Shown piece by piece: positions 10,901 to 19,936 of a stretch of DNA of 64,000 nt. The stretch is from assembly GCF_963668515.1 (NCBI RefSeq), contig NZ_OY764864.1:682001-746000 (forward strand), given 5' to 3'. The position numbers and the translations under genes are program-made. The stretch is from an uncultured Ilyobacter sp. Lineage in GTDB: Bacteria > Fusobacteriota > Fusobacteriia > Fusobacteriales > Fusobacteriaceae. Numbering within the stretch: the first letter of the stretch is position 1; the number at the start of each line of letters is the position of its first letter. The notes beneath the pieces are model-generated. The model had not been told where the DNA came from, did not search any database, and worked only from the letters and a program-made list of their open reading frames with translations.

Positions 10901-12369
10901 CTGAAATAGACCTGAAACTCCTAAATCTGTTTTTTGTTTCTTCAGGTATTGAAAAAATAGAGGGAAGATCTAAAATAGATATCCATCTGAATAATGAAAA
11001 AAACAAAGGTCGTTTTTATGTAGAAAACCTAAGAGCTGAGATGCCAAAATATGGTATACTTATTCAAGATGTCAATTCAGATATAAGGTTGGACAATGAT
11101 CGGGTATTTATAGAGAAGTTCAAAGGAGATGTCAACAATGGGGAGGTTTCCCTTAATGGGTACCTGAAAATACCAAATTTTGATGAAATTGAAGAGGATT
11201 TTGACCCGATGACTTCATTAGACTATTCTCTTTCTCTGAAAATGAATAAAATAAGGTATGATTATCAAAATGTCATAAAATTAATTCTGAGCAGTGATGC
11301 TGTTTTTCAGGGAAACAAGATAACAGGGAACTTTGTCTTAGAAAGAGGAGAGGTGACGGGGATACCGGAAATTTCAAATGAAGATATAGATGATCTGAAA
11401 TCAAAGGTGTCTGTTGCCCAAAAGGAGCTGGTATACACCGGTCAAGAGCTCGGTTCTGATTTTTCAATAGCAGGGACAGGAGAAAATAATCTAGAAATAG
11501 ATATAGATGTTACAATTAAAGAAGGGATATTCATAAAGCTTGACAAGGTGGCTCCCCTTGTTGAAAATCTAGAGGCAGTTATAAAAGGCGGTGGAAAGTT
11601 TACTCTGAAAGATAAAAAATCTCAGTTTTTAGGACAGATAGAATCCCAAGATGGAGAGATAACAATAAATAATAATCTTTTTGAGATAGACAGAGTTATA
11701 GCTATTTTTGATAAGAAGGATGAATACATTCCCAATGTAAATCCGACCCTACTTGTAAGTGCTAGATCCACAATATCTAATGAAGAGGTATATATAGGAG
11801 TGAGTGGAGAATACAAAAGCATGGATCTGACTCTAAGTTCTAGTTCCGGTCTTCCTCAGGAAGATATAGCAGCACTTCTGGCTTTTCATAAAACATCTGA
11901 TTCCTCAGGAACTTCAAATGTTATGGTAAAAAATATATTGGATAGCCAGATATCAAAACAACTGTTTAGTCCTGTATCAAATGAAATTCAGAAGGTGCTC
12001 AGAATATCAAAATTTAAGATATCTTCTGATATAGTAGCCTATGATGAGACTGAGGAGAATTACCAAGAAAGTGCCGCCCTTGGATTCGGGGCATCTATCG
12101 AAGCTGAAAATCCCATATATAGGGACAAGCTATTTTGGAATGCCAAGGCAAGGATAGCAGATACCCAGTATGGAGATTCTATAGACGAGTATGATCTGGT
12201 ATTAGAGCACAGATTTGCAAAAAGTTTTTCATGGGGTTTAGGAGTTGGAAAGCTTCCTCAGGGGAGTTTAAATAAAGATGAGGATGAACAGTCAAACTTA
12301 AACTATCATATAGACTTCAAGTTTCGAAAGACTTATGATAGCCTACTAGACATCTTCAGAAAAAAATAG
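7921..12369 (+). CDS. tamB: TamB/DUF490-type inner-membrane anchored translocation protein
   Basis: The 1482-aa protein has one N-terminal membrane helix (about residues 10-30, FAAFVAVILIMISYSLY). A very long repetitive beta-strand region follows, and the TamB/DUF490 domain is at the C-terminus (GQIESQDGEITINNNLFEI ... GLPQEDIAALLAF ... final RFAKSFSWGLGVGKLPQG). TamB-like proteins span the periplasm as a groove and act in outer-membrane protein assembly or phospholipid transport. The gene sits directly before bamA, overlapping its ribosome site, which supports a role with the BAM machine. ATG 7921 follows GGAGGA. A protein this size with this gene order is typical of Fusobacteriota and other didermic bacteria. 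Confidence 0.9.
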   Translation: MKDLLRKYHKVFAAFVAVILIMISYSLYTTVRYSLPQTVRTILMKAVGTDIEMKSIEFKEFGRIEANGVTLKDGEELILSAPKVEVRYSLGRIIRGRIDSIDVENPKVWISRDKNNDINIVKAFSKKSKTSKPSTSKAGTGVPIDIIIVRGGELLYRDTAYDSPIEKTVYNLKGYVSFHKSKGINLDFDGNIGEEKYRFLFDNNDTRYSLGIKLKDVNINDNLMQYAYNSEKLSYLSGTVNLDLTLEPGSFTGSGDFRNASVTYEGLSGTPENISGNVSFNGDKIYINSEYNLEGEKGQFLLSLVMGEGLDLDFYFKDIDYTFLEKYDLLKKQKLPLEGTEFDLVHVNLNFNRDYKLAVNVDFKSPEYVFKNLKAEDIQGIFRYENEKFYFDDVNFLGYFENNAFPINGRVDLECVLDKEGGRLQYKILDIESKSNLKNSMGNVYFDFGNKKINFDMDSNLISFKGDVDIGKKLLSIRQDSEDTLEVTVEDRDYSNKSTLEIIYDYGEKNFLLGKGNINIKTGEHEVTADIFAIKDNFKVSSLVYTKGDTEITGDGQINVKTMRYSLNFATVNMDISSFIKVPDLKLKGDYRGSIEGQNLEFQGDIKVKNLNGKYFAEFNNLEGDIYVKYDGKLKGYFKGYLDKLSYLDTSFYDFQFDGSLENDILTIKEFGNNILTIQGGYNIIESNVDFQYKVSELSNKKLNFLHVDFNADKIQGNVKGPLNNISAEAFLDGVTVKMERGKNLKLSGKVEFRDKTVKVQNLKINENILNGTYKTDEKIYSMKLNLFEENLPGYYGDINLKYRVMGEVYIWGYKDNVRSYGKVSADRVYLRGKRFPNAYLEGSFLGKTGEELGKNGRVDLGRVILLNDVGENILEAKAYFDLNNRYLDVQSTEKNLDLSKTSYLFPYTKEEGIMNLDFKVYGPLDKLIYKVDLSGDSINISDIRLDNIALNVTGDLEKFSLNKFSLDYLGNNLSVKGDLKFKPLNYDFNILSSEIDLKLLNLFFVSSGIEKIEGRSKIDIHLNNEKNKGRFYVENLRAEMPKYGILIQDVNSDIRLDNDRVFIEKFKGDVNNGEVSLNGYLKIPNFDEIEEDFDPMTSLDYSLSLKMNKIRYDYQNVIKLILSSDAVFQGNKITGNFVLERGEVTGIPEISNEDIDDLKSKVSVAQKELVYTGQELGSDFSIAGTGENNLEIDIDVTIKEGIFIKLDKVAPLVENLEAVIKGGGKFTLKDKKSQFLGQIESQDGEITINNNLFEIDRVIAIFDKKDEYIPNVNPTLLVSARSTISNEEVYIGVSGEYKSMDLTLSSSSGLPQEDIAALLAFHKTSDSSGTSNVMVKNILDSQISKQLFSPVSNEIQKVLRISKFKISSDIVAYDETEENYQESAALGFGASIEAENPIYRDKLFWNAKARIADTQYGDSIDEYDLVLEHRFAKSFSWGLGVGKLPQGSLNKDEDEQSNLNYHIDFKFRKTYDSLLDIFRKK

Positions 12370-12380
12370 TGGAGGGTATG

Positions 12381-14405
12381 ATGAGAAAACAATTATTAGT
12401 ACTACTTACATTTCTTTTTTCTCTTTTAGCTTTTGGTGAAGATGCAAATTACCTGGTTAAAGAGATAGAGATCACAAACAACAGAGAGGTGCCTGTGGAG
12501 GTTGTCCAGTCTGTTATGGAATCCAGGGTGGGAGAGAATTATTCCACCGAGAAAATGGTAGAAGACTATAAAAGGATCAAAAAGCTCAGTTATATAGAAG
12601 ATGTGGTCATCTACCCGAAACTCTACGATGCTGGAATAAAACTCAGCATAGAGATTAAAGAAAAAAATGATTCAAAAAAGATTTTGGAAAATAGCGGAAT
12701 TATACCTTTGTCTGAAAGAGAAAACATAGACAAATCTCTGGTTGTAAATTCAATAGAGATATACGGTAACCGTTATATATCAAGAGAAGAGATACTGAAT
12801 ATGATACCTGTGAAAACAGGAGGATATTTTTCCAAAAGAAAGGTCCTTGAGGGACAGAAAAATATAATTAATTCAGGATATTTCAGAGAGGTGACCCCAG
12901 AAGTATACAAATACGGAGAAGGGGTGTTAGTAAGATACAACCTCACAGAAAACCCAGTCATAACAGGAATAAATATCTATGGGAATACAGTATATTCTAC
13001 TGAGGAACTTATGAAAGGGATAAAAACTGAACCTGGAAAAATATATAATCTGAACACTCTGAGAGAGGATAAAGATGGAATTCTTGCTAAATATCATGAA
13101 GCCGGATATGCCCTTACGGAACTTGCAAATATAGGGTTGAACGATAGCTATGAATTAGAGATATACCTGAGTGAAGGTGTAATAAGGGATATTCAGTTTA
13201 GGAAAATGGTAACAAAACAAAAAGGTGCCAGAAGAAAAGCCACAGATAATGTTTTGAAAACTAAAGACTATGTAATAGAGAGGAATTTAGAGTTTAAAGT
13301 AGGAGAGGTATTTGACTATAACAAGTACCAGGAATCCATCAAAAATCTCATGAAATCAGGAAATTTTAAAAATATAAAACCTGAGTACAAAACTATCCCA
13401 GGAGACCCAGACGGAAGAATAGTGGTTATGTTATTCGATGAAGAAAGAACTGCAGCTCTTCAGGGATCACTTTCTTATGGATCTGAAGTTGGATTCTTAG
13501 GTAGTTTATCGGTAAAAGATACAAACTACAAAGGTAGGGGTCAAGATTTTGGTGTGACTTATGAAAAATCTGATTCTGACTATAGTAAATTTTCACTTAA
13601 TTTTCAGGATCCTTGGATAAAGGACACAGACAGAATATCTTGGGGGTGGAGTCTCTATAAGTCACAGTATACAGATGACGACAGCTACCTCTTTAACGAT
13701 GTAAATAACTATGGATTCAAAGTGAACGCCGGAAAAGGACTCACTAAAAAAGTTAGAGTTAGCCTAGGAACAAAGGTTGAGTACGTAACTGAAGACGATG
13801 AAGACGGCAACAGAACAGATGATTACGGACTGACAAGTATCTTTCCAGCCATAACATATGATACTAGAAATCATTTCTGGAATCCTACAGAAGGAGAATA
13901 TGCAAAACTTCAGCTTGAAGGTGGATATGCAGGTGGATATGAGGCAGACCCATTTGGAAACATAACTTTGGAACTGAGAAAGTACCACAGAGGTTTCTGG
14001 AAAACGAATACCTTTGCCTACAGAGCTATAGGTGGAATCATGACAGATTCTACAAAAGAATCCCAGAGATTCAGAGTAGGTGGAGGAAGCACTCTCAGAG
14101 GGTATGACGGAGGATATTACAAAGGAACAGAAAAACTGACATTCACTGTAGAAAACAGAAGCCAGATAAACGACGTATTAGGTTTTGTGGTATTCGTAGA
14201 TGCAGGAAGAGCCTGGAACCAAGATGGAAGAGATCCGTATTACACAAATGACGGAGACATCCCCGATGATATAGGAGTAGGTGCCGGGGTAGGAATGAGA
14301 CTTAATACACCTCTAGGACCGCTTAGATTTGACTTTGGATGGCCTGTGGGAGACACAGACCAGTCTGGAATGCAGTTTTACTTTAACATGGGACACACGT
14401 TTTAA
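12381..14405 (+). CDS. bamA: Outer-membrane protein assembly factor BamA
   Basis: The 674-aa precursor has a signal peptide (MRKQLLVLLTFLFSLLAFG). Several POTRA domains follow (for example VNSIEIYGNRYISREEILNM; ITGINIYGNTVYSTEEL; GVIRDIQFRKM). From about residue 350 there is an Omp85 beta-barrel with RVGGGSTLRGYDGG, the conserved lid-loop RGY motif, and the chain ends in GHTF with a terminal aromatic residue, the BAM recognition signal. It inserts beta-barrel proteins into the outer membrane. ATG 12381 is chosen from GGAGGG at 12371-12376; ATG 12378 is too close. It lies between tamB and the chaperone gene ompH. Confidence 0.95.
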   Translation: MRKQLLVLLTFLFSLLAFGEDANYLVKEIEITNNREVPVEVVQSVMESRVGENYSTEKMVEDYKRIKKLSYIEDVVIYPKLYDAGIKLSIEIKEKNDSKKILENSGIIPLSERENIDKSLVVNSIEIYGNRYISREEILNMIPVKTGGYFSKRKVLEGQKNIINSGYFREVTPEVYKYGEGVLVRYNLTENPVITGINIYGNTVYSTEELMKGIKTEPGKIYNLNTLREDKDGILAKYHEAGYALTELANIGLNDSYELEIYLSEGVIRDIQFRKMVTKQKGARRKATDNVLKTKDYVIERNLEFKVGEVFDYNKYQESIKNLMKSGNFKNIKPEYKTIPGDPDGRIVVMLFDEERTAALQGSLSYGSEVGFLGSLSVKDTNYKGRGQDFGVTYEKSDSDYSKFSLNFQDPWIKDTDRISWGWSLYKSQYTDDDSYLFNDVNNYGFKVNAGKGLTKKVRVSLGTKVEYVTEDDEDGNRTDDYGLTSIFPAITYDTRNHFWNPTEGEYAKLQLEGGYAGGYEADPFGNITLELRKYHRGFWKTNTFAYRAIGGIMTDSTKESQRFRVGGGSTLRGYDGGYYKGTEKLTFTVENRSQINDVLGFVVFVDAGRAWNQDGRDPYYTNDGDIPDDIGVGAGVGMRLNTPLGPLRFDFGWPVGDTDQSGMQFYFNMGHTF

Positions 14406-14430
14406 AAATTTATAATACAGGGGGAAAAAC

Positions 14431-14922
14431 ATGAAAAAATTAATGATTCTAGCTCTGGCGGTGACAATGTCAATGTCGGTATTTGCCATGAAAGTGGGAT
14501 ATGTAAGCTCTCAAGAGGTATTTTCAAAATACTCAGGTACAAAGGTTGTAAAAGAGCAGCTTGTAAAAGAAAAAGGTAGATTGGAAAATGAGATTAAAAA
14601 GCAAGAAGTAGGTCTTCAAAAACTGAAAGTTGAACTGCAGGCAAAAGGTAACTCAGTTACACAACAGGAAAAAACTAAATTCCAGAAACAAGCTGAAGAA
14701 TTTCAAAAATATGTAAATCAATCACAGATGAATTTGAATAGACAGGAAAAAGAGAAGTTTAGTCAAATAACTAAAAATATTGATGCTTCCATCCAGTCAG
14801 TTGCGAAAAAAGAGAAATTTGATTATATATTTGAAGATGGAGCAATCAAGTTTGGCGGAGAAGACATAACTCAAAAAGTAATAAACCAGATGGAAAAGGG
14901 TCAAAAGATAAAGTTAAACTAA
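14431..14922 (+). CDS. OmpH/Skp-family periplasmic chaperone
   Basis: The 163-aa product has a signal peptide ([19 protein letters not shown]) and the Skp N-terminal strand [15 protein letters not shown] long lysine/glutamine-rich coiled coil forms the tentacles of the trimer, and a final beta segment reads [18 protein letters not shown]. It should hold unfolded outer-membrane proteins on their way to BamA, whose gene is 25 bp upstream. The order bamA-skp-lpxD is the same as in many Gram-negative genomes. Confidence 0.92.
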   Translation: MKKLMILALAVTMSMSVFAMKVGYVSSQEVFSKYSGTKVVKEQLVKEKGRLENEIKKQEVGLQKLKVELQAKGNSVTQQEKTKFQKQAEEFQKYVNQSQMNLNRQEKEKFSQITKNIDASIQSVAKKEKFDYIFEDGAIKFGGEDITQKVINQMEKGQKIKLN

Positions 14923-14950
14923 ACTATATAATGCACTGGGAGGCTGTTTT

Positions 14951-15955
14951 ATGAAATATAAATTACAAGATGTAGCTGCCCTCCTAGGCGGTGAAGTAAA
15001 GGGAGATAAAAGTCTTGAGGTATCAGGACTTGCTCCCTTTTTTCAAGCCAGGGAGACGGAGCTTACTTTTGCTGCAGATGAAAAATTTTTAAAGAAAATA
15101 TCAGAAACAAAGGCAGGGGCTGTAATAGTACCCCCTATACCTGGACTGCCTGAGGATAAGACCTATATAGTGGTAAATGGAAATCCAAGGGAGCTTATGC
15201 CGAAACTTCTCTCCTTTTTCAAAAGAGAGACCAAACCTACGGTAAAAATGATAGAGGATACAGCCAGGATAGGGAAAAATGTATCTATCGCTCCCAATGT
15301 ATATCTAGGGCATGATGTAGAGATAGGAGACAATGTGGTAATCTCTCCAAATACAACTATATGCCAAGGCGTAAAAATAGGAGAGGGCTCTGTAATCTAC
15401 TCTAATGTAACAATAAGAGAGTTCAGTGAACTAGGAAAAAGATGCATAATCCAGCCAGGAGCAGTTATAGGTTCTGATGGATTTGGATACGTAAAGGTCG
15501 CCGGGAAAAACCAGAAGATAGAGCAGATAGGAAGAGTAATAATAGGCGATGAGGTAGAGATAGGATCAAACACCACAATAGACAGAGGGGCTATAGGGGA
15601 CACAATAATAAAGAACTATACAAAAATAGACAATCTGGTGCAGATAGCTCATAATGATATTATAGGGGAAAACTGTATAATAATATCTCAGGTAGGTATA
15701 GCGGGAAGCACCGAGATAGGTGACAACACAACTCTGGCTGGACAAGTAGGGGTTTCGGGACATTTGAAGATAGGAAGTAACGTCATAGTTGGTTCTAAAT
15801 CTGCAATACACGGAAATGTAAAAGACAATCAGATACTGTCAGGTTTTCCCCTTGTAGATCACAGAGAAGACTTGAAAATAAAGGTGTCACTGAAAAAACT
15901 TCCTGAAATGATAAAAAAAGTAAAAGAGCTTGAAAAAATATTGCTTAAAAAATAG
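14951..15955 (+). CDS. lpxD: UDP-3-O-acylglucosamine N-acyltransferase LpxD
   Basis: The 334-aa enzyme adds the N-linked hydroxyacyl chain in lipid A synthesis. The N-terminal uridine-binding domain (about 1-100) is followed by a long hexapeptide left-handed beta helix. The LpxD signature is present: [13 protein letters not shown] with [14 protein letters not shown], and [13 protein letters not shown] with the active-site His. The C-terminal helix ends in [10 protein letters not shown]. Its presence shows that the organism makes lipopolysaccharide and has an outer membrane. It closes the operon and a terminator follows. Confidence 0.95.
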   Translation: MKYKLQDVAALLGGEVKGDKSLEVSGLAPFFQARETELTFAADEKFLKKISETKAGAVIVPPIPGLPEDKTYIVVNGNPRELMPKLLSFFKRETKPTVKMIEDTARIGKNVSIAPNVYLGHDVEIGDNVVISPNTTICQGVKIGEGSVIYSNVTIREFSELGKRCIIQPGAVIGSDGFGYVKVAGKNQKIEQIGRVIIGDEVEIGSNTTIDRGAIGDTIIKNYTKIDNLVQIAHNDIIGENCIIISQVGIAGSTEIGDNTTLAGQVGVSGHLKIGSNVIVGSKSAIHGNVKDNQILSGFPLVDHREDLKIKVSLKKLPEMIKKVKELEKILLKK

Positions 15956-15982
15956 AAAAGCAGCTTTGCTGCTTTTTGTTTT
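15956..15982 (+). terminator. Terminator of the mnmG-lpxD operon
   Basis: A 9-bp stem (15956-15964 with 15968-15976) and a 3-nt loop are followed by T-rich sequence. Confidence 0.8.
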
Positions 15983-16112
15983 GGGTCAGATATTATAAAA
16001 AAATAAAGGAAATCACTCTTTGATTTTTAATAAAGAGTAAAAATGTAAGAGGATAGATAAATTAAAAGTGTATTTTGAAAATATTTATCTTATAGGATGG
16101 AGGTGGAGTTTT

Positions 16113-16622
16113 ATGGAAGCAATTTTTAACCGTAGAAGTGTAAGAAAATATTCCGATGAAAAAGTGGAAGAGAGTAAAATAGAAAAAATGCTTAGAGCAG
16201 CTATGCAGGCTCCTAGTGCCGGGAATCAGCAGGCATGGGAATTTGTGGTGGTAAGAGATAAGGAGATGCTGAAAAAACTATCAGAGGTGAGTCCTTATTC
16301 AAAAATGGCGGCAAATGCAGATGTGGTGATAGCGGTATTGGCCAATGAAGAGTATATGAGATATCCTTCGTACTGGCAACAGGATCTGGGTGCAGCCACT
16401 GAGAATATTCTCCTTCAGGCAGTAACAGAGGGACTTGGAAGTGTATGGATGGCAGTAGCGCCCAGGGAAGACAGAATCGCAACTATGAGGGGGATATTTT
16501 CACTTCCTGAAACAGTGATACCTTTCTGCATGGTGGCAGTGGGATATCCTGATCAGGAGGTAAAAGTTGCTGACAAGTGGGATGAAAACAAGGTCCACTA
16601 TGAGGAATACAAGCCTGTATAA
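16113..16622 (+). CDS. Nitroreductase-family FMN oxidoreductase
   Basis: The 169-aa protein has the FMN-binding N-terminus FNRRSVRKYSDEKV, the APSAGNQQAWEFVVV block and the dimer/FMN segment DLGAATENILLQAVTEGLGSVWM, with a final KWDENKVHYEEY. It would reduce nitro or quinone compounds, or other electron acceptors, with NAD(P)H. ATG 16113 follows GGAGGTGGA; the upstream in-frame GTG at 16068 has no ribosome site. It is a single-gene unit between two terminators. A second, distant nitroreductase is at 54660. The true substrate cannot be told. Confidence 0.88.
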   Translation: MEAIFNRRSVRKYSDEKVEESKIEKMLRAAMQAPSAGNQQAWEFVVVRDKEMLKKLSEVSPYSKMAANADVVIAVLANEEYMRYPSYWQQDLGAATENILLQAVTEGLGSVWMAVAPREDRIATMRGIFSLPETVIPFCMVAVGYPDQEVKVADKWDENKVHYEEYKPV

Positions 16623-16635
16623 ATACAATAAGCAG

Positions 16636-16666
16636 ATAAAAGAGGAGGCCTAGCCTCCTCTTTTAT
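16636..16666 (+). terminator. Terminator after nitroreductase
   Basis: A perfect 14-bp stem (16636-16649 with 16653-16666) with loop CTA, A-rich before and T-rich after. Confidence 0.9.
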
Positions 16667-16676
16667 TTATGAAATT

Positions 16677-16706
16677 TTGACAAGTAACTATATAATTATG
16701 TATAAT
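16677..16706 (+). promoter_or_regulatory. Promoter of the methyltransferase operon
   Basis: TTGACA (16677-16682), an 18-bp spacer and TATAAT (16701-16706). Confidence 0.7.
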
Positions 16707-16733
16707 TAGTGTTCGTAGAATGGAGGGGTATTA

Positions 16734-17381
16734 TTGAAATGTCATTTATGTAATGGTGAAACAGAAGAGTTTTTGGTAAAAAATAAGAAATTTGAACAGT
16801 TATATTATAGATGTAAAAACTGCAGTTTCATCTTCGTAGAAGAGGATGCCCTCTTGAAAAGTTCAGAAGAGCTTGAAAGATACCAGATGCACAACAATTC
16901 AGTCGAAGACCCTATGTACAGGGAGTATTTTGAAAAATTCATAGAATATGCCTTCAAAGACTTGGAAAAAGTGGAAGATATCCTAGACTATGGTTCGGGA
17001 CCTCAGCCTGTCCTGGCTTCGGTTTTGAAGGGAAAAGGATATAAGGTGGATATTTATGATAAGTATTTTTCACCTGAAAAAATTTATAAAGACCGTAAAT
17101 ACGACGCGGTGTGTTCAACAGAAGTTATAGAGCATATATATTACCCAATGGAGGTTCTAAAGGAGCTCGTAGGGTGTGTCAAAAAAGGCGGGTATCTCAT
17201 AATTATGACAAATTTTCACAAAGATTCCTGGGAGCAGTTCAGAAACTGGTGGTATATTCAGGATCCTACCCATACTGTTTTCTACAGCCTAAAAACCTTT
17301 GAGTTTATAGAAAAAGAGTTTAAACTTAAAATTTTGAAAAACAACGGAAAAAACATAATAGTTTTTAAAAAGGAGGATTGA
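16734..17381 (+). CDS. Class I SAM methyltransferase with N-terminal zinc-ribbon-like motif
   Basis: The 215-aa protein begins with a Cys4 pair, CHLC near residue 3 and CKNC near residue 29, likely to bind zinc. A Methyltransf_23-like fold follows with ILDYGSGPQPVLASVL as SAM site, VDIYDKYF as motif II and CSTEVIEHIYYPMEVLKELVGCVKKGGYLII as the post-I region. The start is TTG 16734, with GGAGGGG at 16722-16728 and 5-nt spacing. The target molecule is unknown. The stop overlaps the next gene's start (TGATG), so the pair is co-translated. It resembles methyltransferases annotated after their Cys4 N-terminus, but nothing here fixes a substrate. Confidence 0.8.
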   Translation: MKCHLCNGETEEFLVKNKKFEQLYYRCKNCSFIFVEEDALLKSSEELERYQMHNNSVEDPMYREYFEKFIEYAFKDLEKVEDILDYGSGPQPVLASVLKGKGYKVDIYDKYFSPEKIYKDRKYDAVCSTEVIEHIYYPMEVLKELVGCVKKGGYLIIMTNFHKDSWEQFRNWWYIQDPTHTVFYSLKTFEFIEKEFKLKILKNNGKNIIVFKKED

Positions 17382-18211
17382 TGAAGGAATTAAAATGGGG
17401 TATGTTTTTTCTTTATCTGTTTTTGCAGATAGTGACTATATTCTCTGGAAATTATATGAGGAGTATCGGTGATGGAGATGCTGCTATAACCAACGGCACA
17501 GAAAAAACGATTTCAAATTATAAAATCATATACATAGACAGCCCAGAAGATCTTGAGAAGAAGGTAAACAAAAGAATATATATTTATGCTGCTAGAAATA
17601 TAGACCTTGATGCCTATCCAGTAAAAGAAAAAAAGAAATTATTTGTAAAAATGATGATGCCTGCAATAGAAATCTCAAGAGACCAGGTATCTGCAAACAG
17701 GAAGTTTGTAAAGAAAATAGTCAAAAGGGGTAGCTTAAAGCCTAAGGAAAAAAATAAGCTGGAGAAGTTACTTGGTGACTACGGTATAGAGGATGAGGAC
17801 CCCAAAAAATTACTGGGAAAGATGATTGTTCCGCCGACCTCACTTATCCTTGGACAGGCTGCCCTAGAGAGCGGCTGGGGGACCTCTAGATTTTTTCGAG
17901 AGGGAAACAATGTTTTCGGAGTATGGTCCTACGACAGCAATGATGAACGGATAAAGGCCGGAGAATCAAGGGAGGACGGGTTTACGGCATACATTAAAAA
18001 ATACAGCAACTTGAAAGAGGCTGTAGACGGATATGTTCTCCTTTTATCCACAGGAACTGCATATGAGGACCTGAGAAAAGGGATAAAGAGAGGGGAAAGC
18101 TCTGAAGAGCTGGTAAAATACCTTGTAAAATACTCTGAACTGGGGCATAGTTACACCGAGAGGATCGAAAAGGTCATAAGGGTTAATGAGTTTGAAAAAT
18201 ATGATATTTAG
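17381..18211 (+). CDS. Bax-like glucosaminidase domain protein
   Basis: The 276-aa protein has an N-terminal membrane/signal segment (WGMFFLYLFLQIVTIFSG). A glucosaminidase (GH73, Bax-like) domain in the C-terminal half shows ILGQAALESGWGTSRF with the catalytic Glu, the GNNVFGVW motif and EAVDGYVLLLSTG. It should act in the periplasm on peptidoglycan, cleaving N-acetylglucosaminyl bonds. ATG 17381 follows AGGAGG at 17371-17376 and overlaps the methyltransferase stop. It is shorter and more lysine-rich in the middle than secreted autolysins. Confidence 0.85.
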   Translation: MKELKWGMFFLYLFLQIVTIFSGNYMRSIGDGDAAITNGTEKTISNYKIIYIDSPEDLEKKVNKRIYIYAARNIDLDAYPVKEKKKLFVKMMMPAIEISRDQVSANRKFVKKIVKRGSLKPKEKNKLEKLLGDYGIEDEDPKKLLGKMIVPPTSLILGQAALESGWGTSRFFREGNNVFGVWSYDSNDERIKAGESREDGFTAYIKKYSNLKEAVDGYVLLLSTGTAYEDLRKGIKRGESSEELVKYLVKYSELGHSYTERIEKVIRVNEFEKYDI

Positions 18212-18219
18212 GAGGCACC

Positions 18220-19908
18220 ATGGATAAAATTTATTACAGTGAGGATTTCCAGGTGGGAAATATAGAAAATGTAAAAAATGAGCTTCAGAAACTTTTGGAA
18301 AAAGATCTGAAAAGTGCTGAAGACCTTGAAAGATACATAGACAGATACAATGAGTTGAGTGCAATAGTAGAGGAGGTTATGGCCTGGAAATACATTAAAA
18401 TGACTAGATTTGCAGACCAGGAAGAGTACTCTAAAGATTTCAACGAGTTCTACGGGACAATAGTGGCCGAATTTAACAAACAGTCCTTTCATATAAACAA
18501 AAAGATAGCTGACAGTCCCTATAACATGGAGCTTCCTGAGGAGAGATACAAGAACTATAAACTTATTCTGAAAAATGATATTGAGATTTTTGAAGAAAAA
18601 AACATTCCTCTTCAGATAGAGGAAAATGAACTGTCCAACCAGTACGGAGAGATAATTTCAAAAATAAATATTGAGTTTCAAGGTGGGAGCTACACCCTCT
18701 CTCAGATGAATAAATTTCTAAAGGACAATGACAGGGAGACCAGAGAAAAGGCCTGGAGAAAGATATATGGCGCAGTGGGAGAAAAAAAATCAGAACTCAA
18801 CGGACTTTTTGACAAGCTTCTGAAGATCAGGGGTGAGATGGCAAAGAACAAGAACTTTGAAAACTACAGGGACTATATGCACAAGGCAAAGGGAAGATTT
18901 TCATACACTCCGGAAGACCTCTATAAATTCCACGAGTCTGTGGAAAAAGTAGTGGTGCCCATGTTGAGAGAGATAAATGAAAAAAAGAGAGTTAAAATCA
19001 ATCTAGATACGCTCCGGCCTTGGGATACAGAGGCGAGTGAAGACGGGAAAATATTAAAGCCCTTTGAAAACGAAAGGGAACTTTTGGAAAGGGGGATATC
19101 TGCCCTGAGTGGTGTCAAAGAAAAGTTTGGCGCCAAACTTAAGTATATGGCTGAAAAAGAGTTTTTAGACCTTGAAAACAGAAAAGGAAAGGCTCCTGGA
19201 GGGTACAACTATCCCCTCAGCGAGAGCGGTGCAGCATTTATATTTATGAATGCAGTGGGTGTTCACAGAGATGTGGTGACCCTGATGCATGAGGCCGGGC
19301 ACGCCCTTCACTCTTTTTCCACAAAAGATGAGAGGCTTATGTCCTATAAAGATACCCCTAGCGAGGTGGCAGAACTGGCATCCATGTCTATGGAGTTTCT
19401 GAGTATGGACAAATGGCAGAGGTTTTACGAGGACGAAAAGGACTTTAAGAAAGCGAAAAAAGAGCAGATTATAGGGGCTCTTCAGACCTTCCCTTGGGTT
19501 ATGACAGTGGATGCCTTTCAGCACTGGATATATCTAAATCCATATCATACACAGGAAGAGAGAGATGCCAAGTTTGAAGAACTGATGGACAGATTTAACA
19601 CTGGGATAAACTGGAAGGGGTTAGAAAGTGAAAAATCCATGGCATGGCTGAAACAGCTTCATATATTTGAAGTACCATTTTACTATATAGAATATGCCAT
19701 AAGTCAGCTTGGAGCCATAGGGATATATAAAAATTATAAGGAAAATCCAAATGGCACTCTGGATAAATATGAGGAATTTCTATCTTTAGGATACTCTAAA
19801 CCAATAGAAGAAATATATGAAACTGCAGGAATAAAGTTTGACTTCTCTGAAGGATATATAAGCGAACTTGCGAACTTCTTAAAAAGAGAGTTAGAAGATT
19901 TAGATTAG
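18220..19908 (+). CDS. M3 family oligoendopeptidase
   Basis: The 562-aa cytoplasmic zinc metallopeptidase has the M3 active site HEAGH at residues 357-361 (LMHEAGHALHSF) with the downstream glutamate in SEVAELASMSMEF. The length matches M3-family oligoendopeptidases without a signal peptide. It would degrade peptides of roughly 5-20 residues. ATG 18220 has GGAGG 4 nt upstream. A second, exported-type M3 enzyme (PepF-like) is at 36930, so the window carries two distant paralogs. Confidence 0.92.
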   Translation: MDKIYYSEDFQVGNIENVKNELQKLLEKDLKSAEDLERYIDRYNELSAIVEEVMAWKYIKMTRFADQEEYSKDFNEFYGTIVAEFNKQSFHINKKIADSPYNMELPEERYKNYKLILKNDIEIFEEKNIPLQIEENELSNQYGEIISKINIEFQGGSYTLSQMNKFLKDNDRETREKAWRKIYGAVGEKKSELNGLFDKLLKIRGEMAKNKNFENYRDYMHKAKGRFSYTPEDLYKFHESVEKVVVPMLREINEKKRVKINLDTLRPWDTEASEDGKILKPFENERELLERGISALSGVKEKFGAKLKYMAEKEFLDLENRKGKAPGGYNYPLSESGAAFIFMNAVGVHRDVVTLMHEAGHALHSFSTKDERLMSYKDTPSEVAELASMSMEFLSMDKWQRFYEDEKDFKKAKKEQIIGALQTFPWVMTVDAFQHWIYLNPYHTQEERDAKFEELMDRFNTGINWKGLESEKSMAWLKQLHIFEVPFYYIEYAISQLGAIGIYKNYKENPNGTLDKYEEFLSLGYSKPIEEIYETAGIKFDFSEGYISELANFLKRELEDLD

Positions 19909-19936
19909 ATGAGTGTTTTATAAAGGGGGTGAGATC